DNA from: Triplophysa rosa
Taxonomy: Eukaryota > Chordata > Actinopteri > Cypriniformes > Nemacheilidae
Assembly (NCBI RefSeq): GCF_024868665.1
Contig: NC_079900.1
Span: 19,440,125-19,504,124 of the forward strand
Length of the DNA: 64,000 nucleotides
Direction of reading: 5' to 3'
In this document: in pieces, positions 55,701 through 64,000 of the stretch
Layout: every line of letters starts with the position of its first letter
Numbering within the stretch: position 1 is the first letter of the stretch
Notes under the pieces: generated by a model
What the model was told of the DNA's origin: nothing
Seen by the model: only the letters and a program-made list of their open reading frames with translations
Database searches by the model: none
Program-made: the position numbers and the translations under genes

Positions 55701-57530
55701 ACTGAGAATTTAGGGATAGCAGCTCTTAGGATAGTTGATACCATCTGTTTACGCCACAACATTGTGATAATAATATCCATTTGAAAGACCACGCCAATCT
55801 TGGCCTTTATACAAACATTAAAGTAATAAGATATGAAATAAAAGTGCTTTTGCAATAAAATTACGTCTGTGTGCTTACAAGCATCTTGAATCGATACACA
55901 TTCCTCCATTTTCGCAGGGTCTGTGTGTATCCACGCAGCGCAATCCTGTGGAAAGAAAAGGTACAATTAGGCAGAGACCACTTTATGTCCAACAATAAAA
56001 GAAAATAACCCTGAAATGTGTGCTAACATATGTCGGTTATTTTATTGACACCGACACAATAAGCATAACCCACGTCGTGTCGTAAAACATCAGGTTGTTT
56101 ACTCTCAGTCAAGGATAAACTCCGTGTTATCTCTGAGAGCGCAGATCAGCGCCGCGCGATGCTTCAAGGCTTTGCCGCGAGATAACATTCAGATTCTTCT
56201 ACAGACTGCCGCTTTGTTTTAATGACAATACAGTTCAGCACGTGAGTTCTTATCAATAACGAAAAGCGTTTGAAGGCGTATCGTTTCCGCTAATAATCTA
56301 TAACATTGAAACGACAGTACTGTTCCTAACATTATAAATCTCAACTCTTTACTCTAAATGACACAGGTGCTGATATGCTTTTATGTGACTGTTGACGCAA
56401 GGCTGCTTATTTAAAAGAAATAAGCTATGTATCAGTTAAGTTGTTTCTTAATTTTCTTTAATTTGTTATTAATAAGTAGACATGATAATACTAATACGTA
56501 CTTTTGTACATTAATTACAACGGCTTGCTGATTCGAAATCTGAACAAATCTGACAATTAACAAACAGCGCTGTATAATCTTTCTGAATAAATAAAATATA
56601 AAATAATGATGAATAGTAATGTCACCCATTACTCCCATCCCGTACAAATCTGTAAAAAGCATGGTGCATTTGTCAATGACTGTTCACAAAGAAACGAGCA
56701 CATTAAAGGCTCGCCAAACCGCTCCTCGTACGTAACCGCAAAACGTTTGAGAACACAAGGCGTTAAGCATATGACGCTTTAATAATCAAGTGCAGCGATT
56801 TAACAGCAGACCTGTTGCCAATCCCAATATACTAAGTACGCTGAAGTGCAGCTAAGCGCACATCCACGCTCATGATATTTTCTCACGGTTCAGCCATTCG
56901 ACAAAGACAAATCCGATCCAAATAATACAGAACTCTGAAATTATTAAGAGTATGCGAAGGAATAAAACTCAGTTTATAATGACTCGTATAAATTACACCA
57001 AAACAAACTGAAAACGCAGCATTCTTCGTCCACAAAGAGATGTTCCTAACGCGTGGTCTGGATACTTTAAATCCCACGCTCATTGAATAGAAGTGCATAA
57101 TGTCTTCAACTAATACCAAAGCTGCGTTTCAACCATTGGTTGTAATGGCTTAAAGACCATAAAATATAAGTATACATTTATTTAAATGTAGTTCATGACT
57201 TCGCACCTCTGACAGACTAACGAACAGTTATGAGAAGTGACCATCCATTTATAGCTTTTATAGTCAAAAGTGAAGAAAGTGCAAGCAAAGATGCATCATT
57301 TAATGATGCTTAAGCTCGTAACGTTAACGTTAGTGAGTTTTAAAACAAAAAATCACGACAGCAGCTTCTCGGTGTTCTTTCACTGATGCTGAAGTAACAG
57401 GTTATACGTTTGCACGTGTCCTGTAACTCCGTTACACGGGAAAGATAGGTCTAATTAAAATGATCTTACCTTCGCAAATATGCGCCAGATATAATATTGA
57501 CAGAAATATCCAAAGTCTGTAATTCCCCAT
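30600..57530 (-). CDS. notch3: notch3 receptor gene, 33 coding exons, one in-frame TGA
   Basis: Single-pass Notch receptor; ligand binding releases the intracellular domain, which activates RBPJ targets. Exons 1-33: 57530-57470, 55945-55879, 44745-44603, 44514-44179, 43664-43542, 43462-43229, 43153-42998, 42903-42718, 41831-41718, 40692-40579, 39569-39336, 39236-39126, 39032-38840, 38753-38608, 38336-38103, 38019-37867, 37776-37548, 37456-37255, 36779-36623, 36536-36352, 36271-36139, 36055-35801, 35722-35613, 35523-35000, 34917-34591, 34508-34360, 34242-34020, 33941-33851, 33758-33590, 33484-33180, 33075-32928, 32837-32740, 32084-30600. Every junction is GT-AG and in phase; total 7,395 nt (2,464 codons plus stop). 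NOTCH3 rather than 1 or 2: [25 protein letters not shown]...[29 protein letters not shown] and [16 protein letters not shown]. Codon 276 is TGA. Exon count and length match NOTCH3 as I recall it. Confidence 0.97.
32281..32615 (+). mobile_element. solo LTR, copy 2, in notch3 intron 32
   Basis: Runs TGTGGCGAGGGTGG to GAACTGTGTTACA, with a direct 5-bp duplication AAAAT at 32276-32280 and 32616-32620. Contains CATAAAAGGAGG (TATA-like) and GAATAAAGTGTTTG (polyA-type signal) in LTR order. It is antisense to notch3. It is the same family as 18630-18957, in the opposite orientation. Confidence 0.82.
32740..33941 (-). CDS. notch3: notch3 exons 28-32: RAM linker and ankyrin repeats
   Basis: Exon 29 includes [12 protein letters not shown] and ALTPPQGE; exon 30 ([53 protein letters not shown]), exon 31 ([17 protein letters not shown]) and exon 32 ([19 protein letters not shown]) give ankyrin repeats 1-5. 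This is the platform for RBPJ and Mastermind. Exon lengths 305, 148 and 98 nt equal those of other Notch genes. Confidence 0.96.
34020..34242 (-). CDS. notch3: notch3 exon 27: transmembrane segment and RAM start
   Basis: Residues about 1639-1661 ([20 protein letters not shown]...) form the transmembrane helix, followed by the stop-transfer [16 protein letters not shown], the RAM motif that binds RBPJ, and RREPVGQD. The gamma-secretase S3 position is G1657-M1658; most Notch receptors have Val there. Confidence 0.95.
34360..35523 (-). CDS. notch3: notch3 exons 24-26: last EGFs, LNR and heterodimerisation domain
   Basis: Exon 24 holds EGF34-35 and LNR-A/B ([41 protein letters not shown]). Exon 25 holds LNR-C ([17 protein letters not shown]), the hydrophobic NOD core ([13 protein letters not shown]) and the furin S1 site RPKR (residues 1563-1566). 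Exon 26 holds the NODP part ([26 protein letters not shown]). This region keeps the receptor off until ligand pulls. All conserved cysteines are present. Confidence 0.95.
35613..43153 (-). CDS. notch3: notch3 exons 7-23: EGF repeats 9-33
   Basis: Seventeen exons, each ending in the phase found in other Notch genes, encode calcium-binding EGF repeats (D-I-N/D-E-C starts). Exon 10 ([16 protein letters not shown]) and exon 9 correspond to the ligand-binding EGF11-12 region of NOTCH1. Exon 15 (38336-38103) carries [16 protein letters not shown], the equivalent of NOTCH1 EGF21, which human NOTCH3 lacks. In total the gene encodes 35 EGF repeats (human NOTCH3 34, NOTCH1 36). Intron sizes are 80-2,000 bp. 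No stops. Confidence 0.93.
43229..43462 (-). CDS. notch3: notch3 exon 6: EGF7-EGF8, with premature TGA
   Basis: 234 nt, splice sites intact. Reads [27 protein letters not shown], then TGA (43367-43365), then [18 protein letters not shown] and [18 protein letters not shown]. Paralogues and human NOTCH3 have a cysteine ([13 protein letters not shown]) at that place, so TGA replaces the fourth cysteine of EGF7. Conservation on both sides of the stop shows the reading frame itself is right. Confidence 0.93.
43365..43367 (-). other. in-frame TGA, codon 276 of notch3
   Basis: Plus strand CACACTCAGGTG; minus ACC TGA GTG TGC. A single base (plus-strand T at 43365 where A would give TGT, or G would give TGC) separates it from a cysteine codon. 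All 32 other exons are open. Truncation here would leave only seven partial EGF repeats, with no membrane or nuclear part. Confidence 0.9.
43542..55945 (-). CDS. notch3: notch3 exons 2-5: EGF repeats 1-6
   Basis: Exon 2 (67 nt) and exon 3 (143 nt) form EGF1 and EGF2; exon 4 (336 nt) EGF3-5; exon 5 (123 nt) completes EGF6. EGF1 has only four residues (IDSR) between cysteines 3 and 4. Exon 3 has one EGF fewer than NOTCH1/2 exon 3, a known NOTCH3 feature. Intron 2 (44746-55878) is 11.1 kb, by far the longest of the gene. No stops in this part. Confidence 0.92.
49386..50947. mobile_element. 1.56-kb composite element in notch3 intron 2
   Basis: Ends CAGGGCTG and the inverted CAGCCCTG with a longer match (ATATCAGGGCTG on both sides and TTGCACATGCTAC / GTGCTATGTGCAA). 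Inside, 50228-50560 is a second element: inverted GCAATAAGCCCC...TGCATTTTATAA arms and the phrase CAATCAGAATCAAGGACCAG. A third block near 49895 (CCCTATGCCCTACTCCCTTC) matches the repeat at 5566 and 5945. Confidence 0.6.
52691..52760. repeat. (GA)n microsatellite
   Basis: About 35 uninterrupted GA units after CTGAGAAA, inside notch3 intron 2. Confidence 0.98.
57470..57530 (-). CDS. notch3: notch3 exon 1: signal peptide
   Basis: Starts ATG at 57530-57528 and reads [15 protein letters not shown] then AHICEG: a short polar head, a hydrophobic core and a small-residue end, as for a secretory signal peptide. The exon ends GAAG|GTAAGA in phase 1. Exon 2 is 1.5 kb away. No upstream in-frame ATG is needed. 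Confidence 0.85.
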
Positions 57531-58720
57531 TTTCGTGGAAACTCGATCCTACTCCTCGTACAAAATGTCAGCAATAATACATCCTTAAAAAAATGACACA
57601 GTGATTGAAGTTCCAAGGATCACATTAAGACAAAGCAGCGTCATAAAGTTCGCTTTAGTGATTTACATAGAAATGTGAGCCTTTGCGATATAGTCCAATT
57701 CCGTATTTCCCTCAGCAGCTCAGACGCGGCTGCCGTGCGACTCGAAACAGATCCTGGAACTTTTGAAAAACTTTCTCCACTTCACTTGAGATCGGAGTCC
57801 AGCGCCAAGCTCGGTATCACTCCGCCTCCTTCCGAAGCCGAGTAGCATTGATGGATGCGATCAGTCCTTCCGCCTGACTCAATAGTGCTGCTGAATCGAC
57901 AAAGCTTTGGGAGATGGATCGTCACATCTTCCTTTGGGAAATAACGCGATGAGAGACTTTAAACCTTTAAACAAACGTAACAGGTAGCCTTGGTTTGTAA
58001 CACAGTTTACTGTATATAAACTGATGTCGATTAACGGTAACAAAGACAAATCGGTTGATAGCTAGCTAACGGTAAAATGGCCAAAACTGTCACTCAATTT
58101 ACGTTTTAGGAAGATAACATTTTGAAATGTGAAGTTGAGTTGATGTTTTCAGGAGAGAGGAACAAGTGATTCCACAAGAAACAAACTATGTATAGGCCTA
58201 TGTATATGTCCCACAAAAGTGAGCCTTTCAATCTACCACACGTCAGCATGACCATGTTAAACCACTTGTTTGTGTATTTATGCTTGATGCTGTCTAAAGC
58301 GTGTGAATTGTGTTTACCGGATGAGATGAGAGCAGACATCACCCTCCCTCATCACTTGCAAAGCAGCATGGATGTTCATTGAAACTGCTTCACTACACGC
58401 TGCCCCGGTGTACTCATTTTCTGCAACATATAGAGACTCACTTGTTTTGTGGCACACAACAGAGCTGGTTGCTTACAGAGACAATGGCAGTGATTTGAAT
58501 AAGAAAGCGGCTACTGCATTATGACACAGTTTTTCCCTGCAGGAGGTGCAGAAGGGGGTGGGGACAAGAGAACTAACATTCAGGGATGTAGTGGCCCCGT
58601 CCAATTTATTATTGAATAAATTAGTGGCAAGCAATGTGTATGGAAAGCTAACAAGCTCACAACAAACAACTTGATTAGAGAGAATTATAATTTTAAGGGC
58701 AAAATTTGGGGGCGTATCAG
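57531..58720 (-). promoter_or_regulatory. notch3 5' UTR and proximal promoter region
   Basis: CpG-richer than its surroundings (57710-57900), with CTCCGCC blocks, an AP-1-type TGACTCA at about 57883 and no TATA box close to the ATG. The 5' UTR probably begins somewhere in 57700-57900. Start site not determinable from sequence alone. Confidence 0.4.
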
Positions 58721-59140
58721 ATTCAGATTCTTTATTGTCATTGTGGATCATACAACGAAATTTCTGGTGTGCTTTTTGTCAACATAAGGATTTAAGTAAT
58801 GAGTACAATCTAGAGAAAAAAAACTAGAACAACCATAAGTACAATAATACAAATATAAAGTGGCTAAAGTATACAGTAAAAAATTGCACATAGATTGGTC
58901 TATTTAGGTATATGTAAATATTGCACTTAGTTACCATATAAGTTATTGCACATAAAGACATTATTGCACATATTGGCATGTTTTCAATTCAGAGTTCAGT
59001 GTGGAAATGGCTTTGGGGTAAAAACTGTGTAAGAGTCTTGTTGTGCGTGCTCTGATGGACCTGTAGCGTTTTCCTGATGGTAACAGATTGAATAGGTGAT
59101 GGGCTGGGTGATGTGTGTCTTTTAGAATGTCTTTTATCAG
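58721..59140. repeat. dispersed teleost repeat (TTCTTTATTGTCATTGTGGA)
   Basis: Begins CAGATTCTTTATTGTCATTG and ATACAACGAAATTTCTGGTG, continues to GTCTTGTTGTGCGTGCTCTG and CTGTAGCGTTTTCCTGATGG. I recognise both halves as parts of a common fish repeat, read in this orientation as its 3' part. Family not assigned. Confidence 0.5.
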
Positions 59141-62100
59141 GCATCATTTTGCATTAATTAATTTAAAAAATGATTTTGTACTTTTTGTGCTTGTATTCCA
59201 TTTCAATGTACATTGTAGGGTAATTACAATCTGAACACCAGTGTTCCCTTCAACAATATCTTGCCTTGCAATAATGCATTTAACTCTGGATTTGTCAAGC
59301 AAGAGGCCGTTGGATTTCTATGGTGTAAATGTCATGTAATATAATTAATTTTTAAACAGAGAAATTGGATACTCTATGTGCCACAACTCACCAGGGACCA
59401 TTTATAAAGCTCATGGTTCTATCAGGGTTGAGCAATATTCAGACAACTGGGTGTGCCTTCATGAGTGTGAATGGATTTTCCCACACCCCACAGGAAGCTG
59501 AATTATAATTAAAATGTCAGGAAGTAGAATTAACAGAATTAAAATGAAATGAAATTCAACAAGTAGTGGAACAAAGTCTTCATCCACTCATAAATGAAAT
59601 TTAATATTTTTATGAAATGAATAAAATGTGCATACTTAATATAATAATTTAAGGAACAAGTGCAAAAATAGATTCTGCTCATTTTTGCTTTCTATTTAGT
59701 TCACCCAAAAATTCTGTCGATTCTGTTAATTCTGTTTATGTGCAATGTGCAAATTCTGTAAAGTAATTTTGAAGAATGTAACATTCAAACCATGCATTGG
59801 TTTTGTGTCTACACTAAAGTAAATGTACCACCATTGTTTGGTTAACAATATTCTTCAAAATATCTTCTTTTGTGCTCTGCAGTAGAAAGTATTTTTGGGT
59901 GAACTATCACTTTAGTATATTACTGTTGTATGCTGTTATGAATTTCATTTCTTATTTACTTTTTGAATCCTTGCATACGTCAATTCAAAAGCCTAAATTA
60001 AGGAATTTAAGTTGCAATCTGAAACTTTTGTTTAAAAATGAATGAAAATCAATTATTGAGCAAGTATGTAAAAAGCACTGGCTCCTTTCCTTAATTCACA
60101 GCAATAAGCTTTCATTAATTATTTATTATTTGAGCTGTCAGGTATGGTTTTCCAGGAAATTTGTCAGTTTGTCATAATTTAAAACACATATGTAAAGTAT
60201 GCAAACTAAATTGCAATTTGTGTTTCAAACTGAGATGGCGATATAGAGGCAAAAGTGATGGATTATGTCTTTAATTTCATTATCACAACCCTAAAACTGA
60301 CTGTAGTGGTAAAATATTATTAGCTATTTCACATCAGAATAACTTTTTACATTCTGGAATTTATAATCAAAGGGTCACTTAAAGTATTTATATTTATTTG
60401 AGTGCGTGCTTAGGTTTATCAAGGCTATCCGCTTGTTTCTCTAGATAATGTAAGAATGTTAAGCAACAGTTGTCTGGTGTAGCGGATTTGGAGTGGTAAC
60501 AGGACACATTGACACCCGCTGTGTTTTAGGACAACATTTTGTTGATTGTTTTTGAGGCTAATTCATGCACACCATCCAATCTTGCTATAGTGAAGTGGAG
60601 ACAATATTTTTGTCACTCTGTGGTTATGGTTGGCAGATGACTTGGCAAATATCCATAGAGACGGCTCTGCTGTCACATTGAGAGTAATTTGAGGGTAGTA
60701 AATCATGATGTGATCACCTGTTTTTAGATCAAATATGGCATACAGTGAAAAACTTCGTTCTTGTTAACGGGTAAATCACTTTACATGTTGACTTATGTCA
60801 GTGCCGTGTGAAACTGTAAAAGAGTGTATGTTTACAGTAGAGAAAGAATTTATGAAGGGAAAGTAGGGTGTCAGGATTCTCGCAAAGCTCAGAGGGGTTC
60901 CAGCATCACACAAACAAACAGGTGATCACGATTTACTACCCTGGTGACTGCTTTTGAATGGGAAAACATGGTCTCGCGCCGGCCCTCAGCACCTGGGTGC
61001 ACAGTTAATTGTCAGCTTTCTGAATACTTAAACATACCCATTAATGTTGTATTTCCCAAGGAGTAAATCTATGTTTAGGCTCTCATTTTCTCAGCTGCAG
61101 ACTCTAACATACCATATTGTTGCGCATCAAATATTTCCATGTTTGAGTACCATTGTGATTAAAATATTGCATTAATGCTTTGTGGTCCAGTTTGCTTTTT
61201 GTTGTTGCTGTTTTCTATTCTTTGTGTTGATTGAATGGTACTGTATGTTTTGCCTTGTTGTAAAAGAAAGTGGGATGGTAAATCTACTTTGTTAAAGAGG
61301 ACCACCCTGTCGAGAGCAAAGCCAACCTTCCCACTTAACCCCCCACCCTAATGCATCCCATGGGATTTTGCTGATAACTGGGGACTGATACGTAAAAAAG
61401 TAAAGGGACATTATAGCCGTGATATTTACAACTGTGGACTGAAAGACAAAACTGCATACATATCTAAAGAAGAGGGCAAAACAAAAGTGGGGTAATACTT
61501 TTAACAGTCATATCTATGCCTGTATGATCCTGTTATATAGATTTTGGGGGCGTTTACAAACCAGTGCTTTTGGAGATTTCAGTATGTTGAGACCAACAAT
61601 CTGAACTGTGTCTCGTGCAATATTTGTTGGAAATGTAAATTAGAATAGTGTCAATGTTAGATATTTTCAGTCTTAGTCATATGATGTTGTGTGGCTAAAT
61701 GTATGAAACATGCTAAAACATTTGATTTGCAAAGCTGTTGTAAGAGGCTTTTTAGTGACTACTACAAAGTATACTTAGCCTTAATTGATAAGATGCTGAA
61801 TGAACAGTGACTGTTTACTTTATAGCAAGAGAAGTATGTGCGTGAACTATTCGTGCTAGTTTGCTACATGGCCTTTAATAGCTAGCAAGCTATAAGGACT
61901 GAATAGACAATAATGATTTTACCACCCCAGTGCAGTGTGATTTATGTGGGAAAACTCCACTGAGCGCCTGCAGAGAGTGTGGAGAGGATTAGAGCCCCCA
62001 CCGCAAAACTTGTCACGGCCAATCAGCAACGCAGACCCCCTACTAGGAAACGTCACAACCAATCAGAGAGTTGCTTTTGTGACTGCTGTCTTTATTACCT

Positions 62101-62183
62101 TTCTGTGAGCTTGCAGTCTGTGCGTGATCAAGGTTCTTTGGAGATTGTGTTTATTGGTGTTTTTGGTATTGTTCGTAGACATT
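59141..62183. other. intergenic DNA, old repeats only
   Basis: No gene recognised on either strand. 59691-59920 is a decayed copy of the AGTTCACCCAAAAAT MITE (inverted TTTGGGTGAACTATCACTTT at about 59895). A TGTGGGAA (RBPJ-type) is at 61945-61952. Otherwise AT-rich single-copy-looking DNA. Confidence 0.5.
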
Positions 62184-62526
62184 TGTGACCCTGGACTACA
62201 AAACCAGTCATAAGTAGCACGGGTATATTTTTGGCACTAGCCAAAAATACATTGTACAGGTCAAATTATAGTTTTTTCTTTTATGTCAAAAATCATTAGG
62301 ATATTAAGTAAAGATCATGTTCCATGAAGATATTTAGTAAATTTCCTACTGTAAATATATAAAAACTTTTTTGTGAGTGGATGCAGCAATATCATGAACA
62401 AAAATGACCAGAAACATGGCACATATCAATGGAAAGCTTATTTATTTAGCTTTCAGGTGATGTATAAATCTCAATTTAAAAAAATGGACCCATAAGACCC
62501 AAAAGATTTTGTGGTCCAGGGTCACA
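62184..62526. mobile_element. TGTGACCCTGGAC TIR element
   Basis: 343 bp with inverted ends TGTGACCCTGGACTACAAAA and the reverse complement of TTTTGTGGTCCAGGGTCACA, and internal CATTAGGATATTAAGTAAAG and CAATGGAAAGCTTATTTATT. A common cyprinid non-autonomous DNA transposon, here shortened in its middle. Confidence 0.85.
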
Positions 62527-63144
62527 TTTAGTACTGTACAGACGTCTTTGTAATTGATATCGGCTTTTTCTTTGACGAGAATGGTTTTGACATGTCCATT
62601 TATAGTTGTCAGACGTCTTCGTACCAGTGGTATCAACATGGCTCCCCGTCATGGGTTCCTGGTCTTTTTCTCCATGGGACAGAATTCTCACACCTACGTT
62701 TTACATTCTCTTTGTTCTTTGCATGATAACAAATTAGTCATTCTGGTGGCATTTGGAAAATTAGGGTCATCTTCCAGATACACCTCTACATTTCACAAGC
62801 AAATAAATATTAAGTCTCAAAAATCACAAAAAATATATTTTTCTGTCTGGCTGGCTGAGTTTTACTTATTTTAAATTCTGACACGCTTACAAACCACAAA
62901 CCCCATAGCATTGTTCTGTTTGCTCATATTTTCTTTGTTAGTTTTTGTTCCCAACAAATAAATACACGGATAAAGTAAAAAATTCCATTACGCATATATT
63001 GCATATATGGACACCACTGTGCTATTTCTAGCTTGAAGCATGGAAAATAAATCAGTTTTTATTATGACTTAAAGCAAGAATTACTGGGTTAGCGGCCTCT
63101 TCAGTTTGACCTCGCTCTTACCACATTCCCCCACATGCCTCTCT

Positions 63145-63192
<48 letters not shown>

Positions 63193-64000
63193 CACACGCA
63201 CACACACGCACACACGCACACGCACACACACACAGACATTACACGCAGAGCTTGTTATCCTGAGCAAATAAATGAGCGATACATCATTGTCCTCGTTCTG
63301 AGACAAGGTGTTTGATTTTCACACCAGCCCTCTAAACGACTGTTAACTTCTGTGAAACTCTGTGCTGTGTTACAGTTCTCGTAGATGTGTGGGAGCGAAG
63401 AATTGTTTATGTTTAGGGATCAAGGGTACATTTATTCTCTGGCTTGTTTCCCGCGCATTCTCACGTTCTGTTCATTCTCCACCCTCTCGATTGTGCCGGA
63501 TCTAGGCATGTAAGTGGGGTCCAGCTGCTGGGTTTAATTTCTGGCCTCAGGGGTACAAGCCTAAAATGCCACGAGAACATGCAACGCTGCGGGGTCCCCA
63601 TGCCAACCCCAGTGCAAACCGCTCAGTTTTTCTTAACAAGTCATCAGGCCATCAGAATCTGTCTGTAGTGCCCTTTACTGAGGTCCGTGTTGGTGTGCAG
63701 GAACAAGTCGAGTGTGCAGACCCAGAGTGTTGGCTGCTCAGTGTCAGGGAATATATTTCGGATGAGGGCTGGATAAAAGCCAGCTGGTGGAATTCAGAAT
63801 GCCATTGCTGGGTTTTTTTGTGTGAGTGAAATAACTGCTTAAGTCCACTGTGGACAGCTGCAGGACAGTGCCCCCTCCGCTACCGCCTCCTCCCTAGGGC
63901 TGTAAATCTGACTTGAGGATGGGGGTACTGGTGACTTGTTGAAAAGGGCTCCTGAGAGGGTCTTGAGGTTTAGTGCGTGAGGTCAGGGGCTGCGCTCACG
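62527..64000. other. non-coding right edge with (CA)n microsatellite
   Basis: (CA)n with CACG variants spans 63149-63234. No gene recognised in the rest; the last 200 bases are GC-richer and could border a gene outside the window, but no exon is readable. Confidence 0.5.

Larger units (their letters stand above)
44746..55878. other. notch3 intron 2 (11.1 kb)
   Basis: No exon recognised. Holds a nested element at 49386-50947, a (GA)n tract at 52691-52760, a 25-bp direct duplication around 52850-52915 (GACAGTGGCCTGGGCTTTAA twice, 46 bp apart) and RBPJ-type TGTGGGAA at 48241-48248 (plus). A GC-rich stretch lies at 52900-53120. Its length and low repeat content outside the element make it a plausible place for enhancers; that is inference. 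Confidence 0.6.

Noticed and set aside
30600..57530. First read as notch1 or notch2
   Set aside because: The C-terminal MQVFA and the [10 protein letters not shown] block looked like NOTCH2, but the LNR ([11 protein letters not shown]), [29 protein letters not shown] and SPESPEPW blocks, the missing early EGF and the 33-exon layout fit NOTCH3 best.
61979..62188. 69-residue plus ORF
   Set aside because: Ends in a transposon and has no family match.
63106..63315. Thr-His repeat ORFs
   Set aside because: Translation of a (CA)n microsatellite.

Overview
The window is vertebrate nuclear DNA, almost certainly from a cyprinid (carp-like) teleost. Four multi-exon genes with GT-AG introns are recognisable, and the non-coding DNA is full of repeats I know from cyprinid genomes (for example the 'GGATAGTTCACCCAAAAATG' element and a TIR element beginning TGTGACCCTGGAC). 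All four genes are on the minus strand, so they read right to left. Exon maps were built by hand from splice sites, reading phase and remembered family sequences; no database was searched.

Layout. (1) 87-1888: 5' two thirds of ppan (Peter Pan / SSF1, 60S ribosome biogenesis), running off the left edge; an intron holds a C/D-box snoRNA (572-651) whose guide matches 18S rRNA at the SNORD105 target. (2) 1889-4684: repeats. (3) 4685-8110: a SOUL-family haem-binding protein gene (hebp2-like), complete except for an unresolved start codon. (4) 8190-21438: a 13-kb transposon-rich stretch with a 2.2-kb near-palindrome carrying the same small ORF in both arms (9549-11706), a 5-kb nest of transposons (14006-19098), an 84-bp minisatellite, a solo LTR and a dead Tc1 element. 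(5) 21439-24565: shfl (Shiftless, C19orf66), ten coding exons. (6) 24566-28300: AT-rich DNA and small repeats. (7) about 28300-57530: notch3, 33 coding exons with an 11-kb intron 2. (8) 57531-64000: notch3 promoter side, then non-coding DNA with old repeats.

Function and context. As far as I know PPAN, SHFL (C19orf66) and NOTCH3 all map to human 19p13, so the block looks like conserved synteny. The gene products are not in one pathway: ribosome assembly, haem binding, antiviral frameshift inhibition and Notch signalling.

Main anomalies. notch3 is open across 33 exons and 2,464 sense positions except for one in-frame TGA at codon 276 (43365-43367), exactly where the fourth cysteine of EGF7 should be. 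The hebp2-like gene also lacks a usable ATG in its signal-peptide frame, and the pattern fits loss of one TG dinucleotide at the start codon/splice donor. Both could be assembly errors, or early decay of one duplicate in a polyploid cyprinid.
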